From: DATCRE01 sp964235605
GTDB lineage: Bacteria > Bacteroidota > Bacteroidia > Cytophagales > Cyclobacteriaceae
Reading direction: 5' to 3'
Length of the DNA stretch: 64,000 bases
NCBI GenBank assembly: GCA_964235605.1
Contig: CAXSCR010000012.1
Location: forward strand, 1-64,000
Shown: positions 18,143 to 27,051 of the stretch, piece after piece
Layout of the letters: every line of letters begins with the position of its first letter
Position numbering within the stretch: the first letter of the stretch is position 1
The notes under the pieces: model-generated
The model's database searches: none
Told to the model about the DNA's origin: nothing
Seen by the model: only the letters and a program-made list of their open reading frames with translations
Program-made: the position numbers and the translations under genes

Positions 18143-18595
18143 ATGGAAAAAAAGGCGGAGATTCAAAAAACCATTTATGATAATGCCAAGAGTCACTTTC
18201 TTGGAAACTTCCCCGATTCATTACCTATTGAACAAGCTTATGTACACATTGGTATGTATTTGGGTTGGATCATCGACGTAGCGCTATACTCAGATTATTT
18301 TGAGGATGAAGCATCAAATCAAATCTTCCGCTTTAAGAGGAGAGAAATCTCTTGCACAATTCTTAGTGAGATCTGGGATGGATATCTAGGCTTTGAATTA
18401 TTCAGCCGCCAAGGCAACATGTTTACCTACTACTATTATGGTGGTGGTCTCTATCACAATGATTACGATGAAATTCTAGTTAAGATGTTACCGTCAATCT
18501 ATCATGTAACAGATAGCTGGGAGAATTACGAACGACTAAAAGCACGTATTGACATGCGCTTCCAGGATTGGAAGAAGTTAGTTGGTAATCAGTAG
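18143..18595 (+). CDS. uncharacterised 150-residue protein (HIGMYLGW motif)
   Basis: Cytoplasmic protein with no signal peptide. It belongs to a type of small uncharacterised protein that I recall from many bacteria, marked by a HxGxYLGWxI motif (residues 34-43 here, HIGMYLGWII), an FKRREISCTILSEIWDGYLGFELFS segment and an aromatic FTYYYYGGGLYHNDYDEIL stretch. No catalytic residues can be assigned. Such proteins are sometimes found near toxin or immunity genes, but no such context is seen here. The stop is followed at once by an AGGCATTG-type repeat. An overlapping frame starting at 18093 is a shadow. Confidence 0.7.
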   Translation: MEKKAEIQKTIYDNAKSHFLGNFPDSLPIEQAYVHIGMYLGWIIDVALYSDYFEDEASNQIFRFKRREISCTILSEIWDGYLGFELFSRQGNMFTYYYYGGGLYHNDYDEILVKMLPSIYHVTDSWENYERLKARIDMRFQDWKKLVGNQ

Positions 18596-18655
18596 GTATT
18601 GAGGCTAATTAGTTGCACTGGGCAGTAGGTAAAAGGCCTTGGGCATTGAGGACCG
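18590..18655. repeat. short-period intergenic repeat, AGGCATTGGG family
   Basis: Iterates CAGTAGGTATTGAGG, GGGCAGTAGG and GGCCTTGGGCATTGAGG directly after the stop codon at 18595. It is the same family as 13506-13702 and 55197-55258. Confidence 0.5.
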
Positions 18656-18788
18656 TTCTAACCTAAACGTAACTACAGCTATCTATAAACGTGGTATAGG
18701 GCGTGTTTATGACACCTTATTTTGTTGAGTCAAGGAATTAAGCGTCTCCAACTTACAACATTTGAACATCAGCACATTGATAATTAAT

Positions 18789-19520
18789 TCAATTTCCTAT
18801 TGCTTCATTCTTAAAATTCATGCTTGCAGTTTCAAGCTGCTTTCTGTCTGCTTCAATTTCAGCGAATACGCGTTTGCCTTTGGTTCCTCGGAGGCGCTCC
18901 CAGAATGTTTCGCGTTTGTTTATGGAAACGAAATTTTTTACGTATGCGGAGGTGCTGTCAATTTTAGGAAGTGATTTACTTTTAAAATCCATCTTGCCGA
19001 AGATGACGGGAAGTGATTTTACGTCTGGGCAAAATTTAGCTTTGAATTTTTTCAACATGGCATTCTGATAAGGATCCGTTGCTAAAGCAATTGACTTGAA
19101 ACCTAACGATTGAGCCATCTTCCAAGAGTAATAAACATTCTCGGTGCTATGTTCAGCTTTAGTTTCAGCGAAGGTATGCTCAGGCGGAATGCCCAATGAA
19201 TCAGCCATTAATTTCATTACGATACCTTCGACGTAAGGACTATACACAGACGAACCCGAGAAAATTATATTTTTCGCATAACCACTATCGTATAAATGTT
19301 TCGCCCAAAAAACACGCATCTTCATAATATTACTGACAGAACCATATTTATACGGAGAACCAGGCACTATAATTACATCATAAGGTTTGTCTTTTTTTGC
19401 TTCTAGATAAGTTCTTTTAGCCATATGATTGAAAGCACAACTCGTAAACGTGAGTGCAATGAAGAGAAGTCCGCAGAAATAAAGACCAGCTTTAGACAAT
19501 ATGATAATAGTGCTTTTCAT
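18789..19520 (-). CDS. YdcF/DUF218 family lipoprotein
   Basis: Membrane-anchored protein of the DUF218 (SanA/ElyC/YdcF) superfamily, whose members act in envelope or lipid-carrier homeostasis in Enterobacteria; the biochemical activity here is unknown. I choose the start at 19520 (MKSTIIILSKAGLYFCGLLFIALTFTSC), which gives a lipoprotein signal with lipobox TFTSC. An ATG at 19553 would add 11 residues. The DUF218 core shows YDVIIVPGSPYKYGS, AKNIIFSGSSVYSPYVEG, ETKAEHSTENVYYSWKMAQSLGFKSIALATDPYQ. It lies between a repeat-bearing gap and recQ, on the same strand as recQ, 93 bases after its stop. Confidence 0.83.
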   Translation of the reverse strand: MKSTIIILSKAGLYFCGLLFIALTFTSCAFNHMAKRTYLEAKKDKPYDVIIVPGSPYKYGSVSNIMKMRVFWAKHLYDSGYAKNIIFSGSSVYSPYVEGIVMKLMADSLGIPPEHTFAETKAEHSTENVYYSWKMAQSLGFKSIALATDPYQNAMLKKFKAKFCPDVKSLPVIFGKMDFKSKSLPKIDSTSAYVKNFVSINKRETFWERLRGTKGKRVFAEIEADRKQLETASMNFKNEAIGN

Positions 19521-19612
19521 GTTGTAGAATTTACTATACAATACATTATACAAAAAGTGTGCTCGGGGTATCTACATATTTGGGATGTGTATTCTGCCGT
19601 ATTAGTAAATGA

Positions 19613-21528
19613 TTATTTAGGTCTGATCAGCTGCAATTTCCAGGCTTTATCGTATGCAATTTCACCTTCGTCTACCATTTCACGGATAATATCTACAAAT
19701 AATTCATGATCTTTTGGGGAAATTATTTCTTCTAGTTGTTCTACGGTTAGTGCTTGTTTTGATAGTACAACAACAACCTCATCGCGCAGACCTTGTAACG
19801 CTGCGTGGTTATCTGTTTTTCTTTTGCTAATGCAGATGTCACATATACCGCATGTAAGATAGGTGACTTCATTAAAGTAGTCTTGTATGGTCTGCATTCT
19901 ACAACGATGACCATTTTCCGCATAGGCAATCATCGCTTCTGTTTTTGCGGTTAGCAACGCTTTACGTGCTTTTAATCTATTGTGATCTACAGGTAGCGAT
20001 GCCGCATCTTGTCGTGCTAATACAAATGTAACCTGCGGCATATCTTTAGCAGGTTGGTATACTATAACTTGTAGATCATTTAGTTGCTGAAGTTGATTTA
20101 GCATTTCTCTAACTGAAACTTTCATAGCCTTTGCTAAGTAGGCCTCTGAAATTTTAGTGAAGCCTGAAAACAATTCGCCACCAAACAAACGTAAAATCAT
20201 TTTTATAAGCGGATCAAATCGCTCGTTGGCTACTTGAAACTCATAGAGCTTTGCCTTATTCATGTTAATGTGAAGCTGAGATGGACTATAGAAACTTTCA
20301 TTAAATTGAATAAGGCCTTCTTCTTCTAATTTTTTTAATGCCCCATACACTTCCGTGGAATGATGATTGAATCGTTCAGAAAAATCATGCAAATCAAAAT
20401 CATAGCTCTCCCCTTCACTACTACCAACAGCCAACTGATAATAATTAGCTAAGCTTTGATAAATCTTCTTTAAGAAATCAATAGCAGGTTGAGACTGCTC
20501 CAGCTTCGCCCTTAAGTTTAGAACATCTGAATCATGATAAAGAATAACCGCGTATGCACGCACACCATCACGGCCACCCCGCCCTGCTTCTTGATAATAT
20601 GACTCCAAATTTTCTGGCAGATCAAGGTGTATAACAATGCGAACATCAGGCTTGTCAATGCCCATACCAAATGCATTTGTAGCCACCATCACACGTCTTT
20701 TATTTTGAATCCACTCATCCTGACGCGTAGTTCTATCATCAAAGCTTAGCCCTGCGTGATAATAAAGCGCGACTATATTTTTCTTTGTGAGCCATTCAGC
20801 AATTTCCATGGTAGCCTTACGGGAACGCACGTAAATAATGGCTGATCCCTTAACTTTTCTTAGGATATCAAATACATGCTTTTCTTTATTTTCAGTTTTC
20901 CGTACTACAAATGAAAGATTATCACGCGCAAATGATTTTTGAAAAAGAGACGCATCTTTACGGAAGACCAACTTATCCATTATATCATCACGAACAAGCT
21001 CCGTAGCCGTTGCAGTAAGCGCAATAACAGGCACATCAGGTTTCAGTTCACGAAGTGTGGGGATCTTTAAATAAGGTGGTCTGAAGTCATATCCCCATTG
21101 GGAAATGCAATGCGCTTCATCAACGGCAATAAGGGCAACCTTCATCTTCTTTACACGCGCAATGAAGATTTCTGTTTGAAGACGTTCGGGTGAAACATAA
21201 AGAAACTTAGTGGTTCCATATATCGCATTGTCAAGTAAGATGTCTATTACCTTACGATGCATTCCTGAGTGTATGGCAACTGCATCTATTCCACGCTTTT
21301 GTAATTGCTCTACTTGATCCTTCATTAACGCAATTAAAGGTGTAATAACAATGCAAAGTCCATCCAACATCAGCGTTGGCACTTGAAAACAAACAGATTT
21401 TCCACCGCCCGTTGGCAGTAAGGCAAGCGTATCCTTGCCATCCAATACTGATTGAATAATATCTTCCTGCAACGGTCTAAATTGACTATGATTCCAGTAT
21501 CGATTTAATATGACTTGTGCAGTTTCCA
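19613..21528 (-). CDS. recQ: ATP-dependent DNA helicase RecQ (unusual start)
   Basis: 3'-5' DNA helicase of recombination and replication-fork repair. Helicase motifs: LALLPTGGGKSVCFQ (Walker A), AVDEAHCISQWGYDFRP (DEAH), ALTATAT, SAIIYVRSRK, YYHAGLSFDDR and ATNAFGMGIDKPDVRIVIHLDLPENLESYYQEAGRGGRDG. The RQC zinc cysteines are present (GHRCRMQTIQDYF, LTCGICDIC); a complete HRDC domain is not evident. The first standard start is a TTG at 21472, but the frame stays open upstream to 21530 and encodes RYWNHSQFRPLQEDII, the conserved motif 0 with its FRPLQ glutamine. The protein must therefore begin upstream. The only plausible codon is CTG at 21526-21528, right after an in-frame TAG. The gap upstream is filled by a short-period repeat. 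Confidence 0.9.
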
Positions 21529-21540
21529 GGAACTAGGTGT

Positions 21541-21600
21541 GGTTATTAGTTAAGCGTTAATAGTTAGCGTTAATAGTTAGCGTTAATTGTTAATTGTTAC
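21541..21600. repeat. short-period repeat, GTTAGCGTTAATA family
   Basis: Three to five iterations of TTAGCGTTAATAG and TTAATTGTTA lie between recQ and the TraB/GumN gene and run into the last codons of the latter (21583 onward). It lies directly upstream of the recQ coding region, which lacks a normal start codon. Confidence 0.65.
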
Positions 21601-22506
21601 TAATTTAATAGGTGTAAGTATAAAGCCTTGTCTTGAGAGCTCCCGAACCAGACCTTTTCGAAAATCTAGATGGGCAATTCCAACGGCTATGAAACAATCT
21701 TTGCTCTTGATAAGATTCGGCAACTGCTTCATCCAATCTATATTCCTTTGTTTTAAAAGCCCTACAGGGTAACCCCTTGCAAACGCATTAAAACGATAAA
21801 CATATACTCCTTGCTCATAAGATTTCATTTCTAATAACATTGTGTTCATTTTTTTAGTCTCTTCACCCGAAATCATTTTTACCGTTTCAACTATACCTGT
21901 TGTTATCTCACTGATAAACTTCTCTGAGGTATACACATCTTTTATATTACTTCTATTATCCAGTCCAATACATACTTTTTTTGCTGAATCGGCTTTTTCA
22001 AATAATATATTATCCACCAATTGCATATCCGTACCAACTTTTAAATTATGCTTTTCAGCTAATGTATTCATCAAAAATATTCCGAACGCATAAAGTACAG
22101 GCACTTTTGGTAATTTAGAAGTATCCATCACTGTAATGCTTACGCCCGTCTCTTTTAAAATGAAATTATTCACCAGATCAAAATCTTTTCCGAAAAACTC
22201 TCTGGCGGTTCTTTTTTCATTTGCAAGATCATTTGGCCAATCGCTTATTGCTAATGTGCCTTTGTTAGGCATACTTTCAATAATAAAAGTAGATGATGAA
22301 TGGATTAAGGAATCTAAAAGTGGAAAAGAGTCAACCCATTCATTACCAAAAATATGTATTGTACCAAGCAAATAGCTGGTGTGTGAAGAGCCTAGAGACT
22401 GAACTTTCCAGAGTACTGAGTTAACCCCATTCTTAACCTGCGCGTTTAATACGTTAAACAATAGGATAAAAAACCACAAGCAAAATAATTCTCTTTTAAT
22501 TCTCAT
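21583..22506 (-). CDS. TraB/GumN family protein
   Basis: Secreted or periplasmic protein of 307 residues with signal peptide MRIKRELFCLWFFILLFNVLNAQ. The mature part starts with the family signature VLWKVQSLGSSHTSYLLGTIHIFG, in which the GTxH pair is the conserved motif of the TraB/PrgY/GumN (Tiki-like) fold. A second conserved block is CFIAVGIAHLDFRKGLVRELSRQGF near the C-terminus. Members are suspected metalloproteases by relation to Tiki; the two conserved His-containing motifs are both present. The final residues (VTINN) are written in the TTAATTG repeat. A copy of its 3' end lies upstream of its start (see 22552-22573). Confidence 0.85.
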   Translation of the reverse strand: MRIKRELFCLWFFILLFNVLNAQVKNGVNSVLWKVQSLGSSHTSYLLGTIHIFGNEWVDSFPLLDSLIHSSSTFIIESMPNKGTLAISDWPNDLANEKRTAREFFGKDFDLVNNFILKETGVSITVMDTSKLPKVPVLYAFGIFLMNTLAEKHNLKVGTDMQLVDNILFEKADSAKKVCIGLDNRSNIKDVYTSEKFISEITTGIVETVKMISGEETKKMNTMLLEMKSYEQGVYVYRFNAFARGYPVGLLKQRNIDWMKQLPNLIKSKDCFIAVGIAHLDFRKGLVRELSRQGFILTPIKLVTINN

Positions 22507-22573
22507 ATTTCTTGGGGGATTGCCCGGTTAGTTAATCAGTGATTATGAATTTAATTTAATAGGTGTAAGTATA
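21601..22573. repeat. 22-bp direct repeat flanking the TraB/GumN gene
   Basis: The same 22 bases occur at 21601-21622 (inside the gene end, encoding LTPIKL) and at 22552-22573 (upstream of the gene). In the upstream copy, similarity continues for several more bases, and the frame reads ILTPIKLNS and a stop. It therefore looks like the leftover 3' end of a second TraB/GumN gene. Confidence 0.6.
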
Positions 22574-22583
22574 TGCCTTTCAA

Positions 22584-23357
22584 TTACCATGCTATTTTTT
22601 CCTTGGCTAGAAAGGATGCAATTCCTTTTTGACAATCTGGTGTACTGCGGGCTTGCGCATTCATTTTTGCAGCATGATCTAACGCATCATTTAAAGAGAG
22701 AGATTGCACCTCTGCTATCATTTGCTTGGTTAGCATCATGGCATGAGCGGAGTTGCCTTCAATAAGGCTTGATGCGAGTTGTAATACTTCTTTTTCAAGT
22801 GCCTCGCGTGAGCATAATTTATAAATGAGACCAGCTTGTAATGCTTGCTCGGCCGTAATTGCATTGCCACTTAATAATAAATGCTTAGCCTGCATTTCGC
22901 CAACTTTCCTAAGCAGAAATACCATTACAATGGCAGGTACAAAACCGATCTTTACTTCCGTATATCCAAATTTAGCTTCGGGAACTGCGAACGTAAAATC
23001 ACAAACCGTAGCCAGGCCACATCCACCTGCCAACGCATGGCCTTGTACTTGTGCTATAACTACTTTTTTTAGTGTATAAATTTGAAGGAAGAGGTCTTTC
23101 AAATTAGTTGAGTCCTCGAAGTTCTCATCATAAGAAAAATCTTGCAACTGTTGTAAGTAAGCGAGATCTGCCCCTGCACAAAATGATTCGCCTTGTGCAT
23201 TCAAAATAATAACTTTCACATTTTCATCCGCTTCTGCGATAGAAAATGCTTCCTTTAGCTGGGCAACCATCTCCTGATTCAAGGCATTGCGTTTCTCAGG
23301 TCGATTTAAAGTAATAAAGCCAATCCTATTTTTTACTGAATATTGTATATATGTCAT
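22584..23357 (-). CDS. enoyl-CoA hydratase/isomerase family protein
   Basis: Crotonase-fold enzyme of 257 residues acting on acyl-CoA thioesters in the cytoplasm. The CoA-binding and oxyanion-hole segments are clear: NRPEKRNALNQEM, ESFCAGADLAYLQ, VQGHALAGGCGLATVCDFTFA and AKFGYTEVKIGFVPAIV. The catalytic-acid positions appear as E in YTEVKIGF and nearby, in keeping with hydratase activity; a methylglutaconyl-CoA or short-chain enoyl-CoA hydratase are both possible. It sits 18 bases after the comEC start region ends on the same strand (comEC stop side at 23376), so the two may share a transcript. The pathway cannot be set from the neighbours. Confidence 0.9.
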   Translation of the reverse strand: MTYIQYSVKNRIGFITLNRPEKRNALNQEMVAQLKEAFSIAEADENVKVIILNAQGESFCAGADLAYLQQLQDFSYDENFEDSTNLKDLFLQIYTLKKVVIAQVQGHALAGGCGLATVCDFTFAVPEAKFGYTEVKIGFVPAIVMVFLLRKVGEMQAKHLLLSGNAITAEQALQAGLIYKLCSREALEKEVLQLASSLIEGNSAHAMMLTKQMIAEVQSLSLNDALDHAAKMNAQARSTPDCQKGIASFLAKEKIAW

Positions 23358-23375
23358 AAATCATTAAATCTATAG

Positions 23376-25475
23376 TTATAGCTCAGTCGTAAAGGCGCCT
23401 GCGTGAAGAACCGAATGTACTTCCATATTTTGCGCCTTAGCTTCTTTTAAAAATTGGTTAGCAAAGTACAGAGAATTGCTACCATCGAGTATCACTTTCT
23501 TGAAATTGAGTTTTCTGATTTTACGGATGTCTTTTACTGAATTATTAGCGATTACTAAGAAATCTACAGCAGCGTTTGTGGGTATATCACAATTTTTATC
23601 GTTTACTAGAAGAATGAGTTTACCATTCCAGTACATGGCATTGGCACCGGTTACATTTTTAATCATACTAACTCTACCATCTATAACATGACTTACACCA
23701 TGGCGTAATCTATTTGGTTGAATGTGAAACTGGATATTCTCCAGATCAGTATACATAGCCGAATCTGCGATGAAATAACTATGACCTTTTTCCATTAAAT
23801 CAATAGCTGAATGACCTTTTATACTATACACTGCAAGTTGTTTGTGATTAACATTGGTATTAAAATGAATCCACTGAAATGTGGTATATATTAACGAAAG
23901 CACTGCTGCACCATATAGATAACTTAAACGCTTATATTTAATTAAAAGAAGTAAACTTATAGTTATCGCCATTAAAAGCCAGCACTGAAAGGAGCTTATG
24001 TAGATGTTATTAATAAGGCTAAATGGTAATGACTCGATCCAGAATACAAATACATTCATAAGCTTTATAAGAACTGCAATTACGTTACTTAATAGAGAAG
24101 CCAATGAAGAAAAGAAACTGGTGGCTAGTAATGTAAGTCCTAAAAATAAAATCAGTGACGAGCCTGGTATAACGAGAAGATTGGACAATATAAAGTAATT
24201 AGGAAACTGATGAAAATAAAATAAGCCCAAAGCAAAAGTTGCCACCTGTGCAGCTATAGACATGGCTGTCATCTTCCATACTTTGCTCATCAATAATGTA
24301 TTGGGTTGAATTAAATTTGAGAGCCCATTATAGAGAGACACTATGCCGAGTAAAGCCAAATAGGACAACTGAAATCCGACAGACATAATGAGATATGGAT
24401 CATATAATAAAATAACAAACGCGGACGCAGCTAACGTATTATAAATATTGGTTCTGTAATCTACTGGCCTTGACAAGGCTACAAATGAAAACATCGTAAC
24501 AGCACGTAGCACCGATGGCGAAAGCCCCGTTATGAAAGCATACATCCATAGTAAACAAATACTGATAATGGCTAGGGTCCATTTCCCCGTTCGGGTTTTA
24601 TTAATGGGATTTAATAGAAATAAAAGAAGCCCATATATAATGCCAACGTGTAGACCACTTACCGATAGAACATGCATAGCACCCGTAGCACCGTAAGCGG
24701 ATAAAAGTTCGTTATCTAATCCGTCAGTAACCCCTAAAACTAGCGCAATGATTATACCTCGCTCACGAGTACCTGCAACATATTTTTTTAATTGAGATTC
24801 AGCCCAGCTTCTACTGAGAGAAGCGTATTTGACAAACGAATTAGAAGGTCTATAGTCAATTAATCTAATGTTCTCTTTTTTAATAAATTGTTGGTGATAG
24901 ATGTCTTTGAAGCTCAGATAACGTTTATAGTCAAATTCGTCAGGGTTGAGAGGTGCTGAAATAAGTTGTGGGGTACCTTTAATGAGAAACACATCACCAT
25001 AATGAAAAGGTGATGAAAAATCCTGCTTAGAAAAATATAAAACGATTTTGCCCTGATGCGACTTCCATTCACTGCCTATTAAAACAGATTCAATAGTAGC
25101 TTCTGCTTTAAAGGAATTTTTCCTTTCTGATGGTGAATTTATAAGTACGGCTTTATAATATTCAATGCTACCCTTATCCTTAATAATATGATCGGCGTAA
25201 TTTGTTTCAGTCTGTAAATGCGTATGCAGATATCCGCCAATGAAGACAGCAATTAATCCAATAAAGCCGACGTTGAATTTCTGCTGGCCCTGGTCATTTA
25301 ATAATTTTCTTTGTCGGATAAAAAACGCAGCTCCCCAATACAATAGAACTAATAAACTAAAAATTATATAGACATATTTATTGGATATAATATCAGGGTA
25401 ATATATACCAAGACAGATACCTGTTATAAAAAAGAGAACAATCCTTACAAAGGCGTAGGGTACCCATTGGATCAT
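23376..25475 (-). CDS. comEC: ComEC/Rec2-type competence membrane protein
   Basis: Polytopic inner-membrane channel for single-stranded DNA uptake during natural transformation. The protein has 699 residues: an N-terminal DUF4131 region with membrane segments (about 1-60) and an OB-like domain (about 85-200), then the Competence domain (about 225-500) with the signature IIIALVLGVTDGLDNELL, GATGAMHVLSVSGLHVGII and ALSRPVDYRTNIYNTLAASAFV. The final ~160 residues lie where other ComEC proteins carry a metallo-beta-lactamase-like nuclease domain, but no HxHxDH motif is present. The nuclease is therefore degenerate or absent. No other competence genes are in the window. Confidence 0.88.
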   Translation of the reverse strand: MIQWVPYAFVRIVLFFITGICLGIYYPDIISNKYVYIIFSLLVLLYWGAAFFIRQRKLLNDQGQQKFNVGFIGLIAVFIGGYLHTHLQTETNYADHIIKDKGSIEYYKAVLINSPSERKNSFKAEATIESVLIGSEWKSHQGKIVLYFSKQDFSSPFHYGDVFLIKGTPQLISAPLNPDEFDYKRYLSFKDIYHQQFIKKENIRLIDYRPSNSFVKYASLSRSWAESQLKKYVAGTRERGIIIALVLGVTDGLDNELLSAYGATGAMHVLSVSGLHVGIIYGLLLFLLNPINKTRTGKWTLAIISICLLWMYAFITGLSPSVLRAVTMFSFVALSRPVDYRTNIYNTLAASAFVILLYDPYLIMSVGFQLSYLALLGIVSLYNGLSNLIQPNTLLMSKVWKMTAMSIAAQVATFALGLFYFHQFPNYFILSNLLVIPGSSLILFLGLTLLATSFFSSLASLLSNVIAVLIKLMNVFVFWIESLPFSLINNIYISSFQCWLLMAITISLLLLIKYKRLSYLYGAAVLSLIYTTFQWIHFNTNVNHKQLAVYSIKGHSAIDLMEKGHSYFIADSAMYTDLENIQFHIQPNRLRHGVSHVIDGRVSMIKNVTGANAMYWNGKLILLVNDKNCDIPTNAAVDFLVIANNSVKDIRKIRKLNFKKVILDGSNSLYFANQFLKEAKAQNMEVHSVLHAGAFTTEL

Positions 25476-25544
25476 TCATGAAAGGTATAAATTTTTGTGA
25501 TCTGAGAAAATATACTCGGCTCAACACCCCCACGGAAAACTTAT

Positions 25545-25580
25545 AGCTTCTGGCTGCTGGCTTTGAGCTGCTAGCTCGAT
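25545..25580. repeat. short-period repeat, GCTTCTGGCTGCTGGC family
   Basis: Iterates AGCTTCTGGCTGCTGGCTT and GAGCTGCTAGCTC between comEC and phoH. It belongs to the same general class as the other repeat tracts of the window but uses a different word. Confidence 0.45.
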
Positions 25581-25918
25581 TTTTTAAAGTTTTATGCAGG
25601 GGCCTCACATGTGGGGTTCATGTTAAGGATTTGTATTTCAAGACCACGTGGCATCACGAATAAGTAAAAGCTGCAGATGACAATCATCGTTTGAAAGCGT
25701 AAACCCTCCAGAGAAATCGCTTGTAATATTGGGAAGTTGAGCCAATCCAGTTCATAAAGCATTATTAAACTGGTTAGCGTCCAGTAAAACAAACACCTTT
25801 CCTAAAACATCATGAGAAGGATTCTTTTTTTTATCAATTGTTAGTAAAAATGACGCTTAATCATTTAATCAACTATCATTTTTTTAAAAGCAATTCCCTG
25901 GGCTCAACCCCTGTAAAC

Positions 25919-25938
25919 AGCCGGATTCACATCCGGCT
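25919..25938. terminator. GC-rich hairpin downstream of phoH
   Basis: AGCCGGAT (25919-25926) pairs with ATCCGGCT (25931-25938) around a 4-nt loop, 6 bases beyond the phoH stop codon. A T-run follows on the plus strand (TTTTATC) and only TGTTTAC on the minus strand, so it is a weak terminator candidate for phoH. Confidence 0.45.
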
Positions 25939-25943
25939 TTTAT

Positions 25944-26912
25944 CTATCGTCTTTCAGTAGGAAGCTCTTTGCTGTAGGCTTCTATAATATCTCGTACAAG
26001 CTTGTGACGCACTACGTCCTTCTCATTTAGCTCAATCACACCAATTCCCTTAACATTGTTTAAAATTCGTATGGCTTCCTTCAATCCTGAATTTTGACGT
26101 GAAGGTAAATCGATTTGAGTCGCGTCGCCGGTTACAATCATTTTAGAATCAGGGCCCATGCGGGTAAGAAACATTTTCATTTGCATGGGTGTGGTATTTT
26201 GTGCCTCATCCAACAAAATAAAAGCATTATTCAAAGTACGTCCACGCATGTATGCCAAAGGAGCAATTTCAATAAGCTCCCTTTCCATATAATACTTAAG
26301 CTTCTCAAAAGGGATCATGTCATTGAGCGCATCGTATATGGGTCGTAAATAAGGATCAATTTTCTCCTTTAAGTCTCCAGGAAGAAACCCAAGGTTCTCC
26401 CCTGCCTCTACTGCAGGTCTGGTAATAATAATCTTTTTTACCAGCTTGTTTTTTAAAGCACGTACAGCAAGTGCTACGGAAATATAAGTTTTACCTGTAC
26501 CTGCAGGTCCTAAGGCAAACACCAAATCATTATCTTTTACCAAGTCAACCAAACTCTGTTGATTAACTGTTTTGGGTCTTATGGGTGAACCCTTGGTGCC
26601 ATACAAAATAATATCTTCAGAGGTAATGGCAGCCTCTCCATCTGGCAACATTATCTCTTGTTCATTTGCAATATAATTTTGTATATTTTCTTGCGTCAAT
26701 TTGCCGTACTTATGGTAATGGTCAATCAACGAATTTAGTATTTCATCTATTTGGCCTATCTCAGATGTGCTTCCTTTTATAAGTATTTCATTTCCTCGGG
26801 AAACAATTTTACTTTTCGGAAATGCCGATGCCAGTGAATCAATATTTCTATTTCCTACTCCAAGAAAATCTATCAGAGAGATGTTGTTTAAGGTTACTGT
26901 TTTTTCGATCAA
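25944..26912 (-). CDS. phoH: PhoH family ATPase
   Basis: Cytoplasmic P-loop ATPase of the PhoH/PhoL family, 322 residues, related to the N-terminal half of superfamily 1 helicases and thought to act in RNA metabolism or stress. A short KH-like N-terminal region (about 1-110) precedes the ATPase domain: LVFALGPAGTGKTYISVALAVRAL (Walker A near residue 137), TRPAVEAGENLGFLPGDLKEKIDPYLRPIYDAL, FILLDEAQNTTPMQMKMFLTRMG (Walker B) and IVTGDATQIDLP. All are at the family's usual spacing. It is monocistronic and divergent from the SAM hydrolase gene at 27052. Confidence 0.95.
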   Translation of the reverse strand: MIEKTVTLNNISLIDFLGVGNRNIDSLASAFPKSKIVSRGNEILIKGSTSEIGQIDEILNSLIDHYHKYGKLTQENIQNYIANEQEIMLPDGEAAITSEDIILYGTKGSPIRPKTVNQQSLVDLVKDNDLVFALGPAGTGKTYISVALAVRALKNKLVKKIIITRPAVEAGENLGFLPGDLKEKIDPYLRPIYDALNDMIPFEKLKYYMERELIEIAPLAYMRGRTLNNAFILLDEAQNTTPMQMKMFLTRMGPDSKMIVTGDATQIDLPSRQNSGLKEAIRILNNVKGIGVIELNEKDVVRHKLVRDIIEAYSKELPTERR

Positions 26913-27051
26913 TTAAATATTGTTTTAGTATGAATGCTATTACAAAATCTGTGCTTAGCCAATGTAAATTAGTAATCTTTGTTTTAAACGTGAATCATAA
27001 ATCTAAAATCGTAAATTTCCGCGAAAAAAAATTTTGTTATAAATAATATCC

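Larger units (their letters stand above)
25476..25943. other. intergenic region with short repeat and hairpin
   Basis: About 470 bases between comEC and phoH. At 25545-25580 there is a short-period repeat of the type AGCTTCTGGCTGCTGGC. Open frames at 25393-25608 and 25592-25792 (minus strand) have no family resemblance and cross the repeat, so I do not call them. A GC-rich hairpin at 25919-25938 is annotated separately. Confidence 0.5.

Noticed and set aside
18093..18281. 62-codon frame overlapping the start of the 18143-18595 gene
   Set aside because: A shadow of the better-supported gene, which has a recognisable conserved motif.
25592..25792. 66-codon minus-strand frame between phoH and comEC
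   Set aside because: No family resemblance and no signal. Neighbouring frames over the same DNA look equally protein-like, so there is no basis for choosing one.
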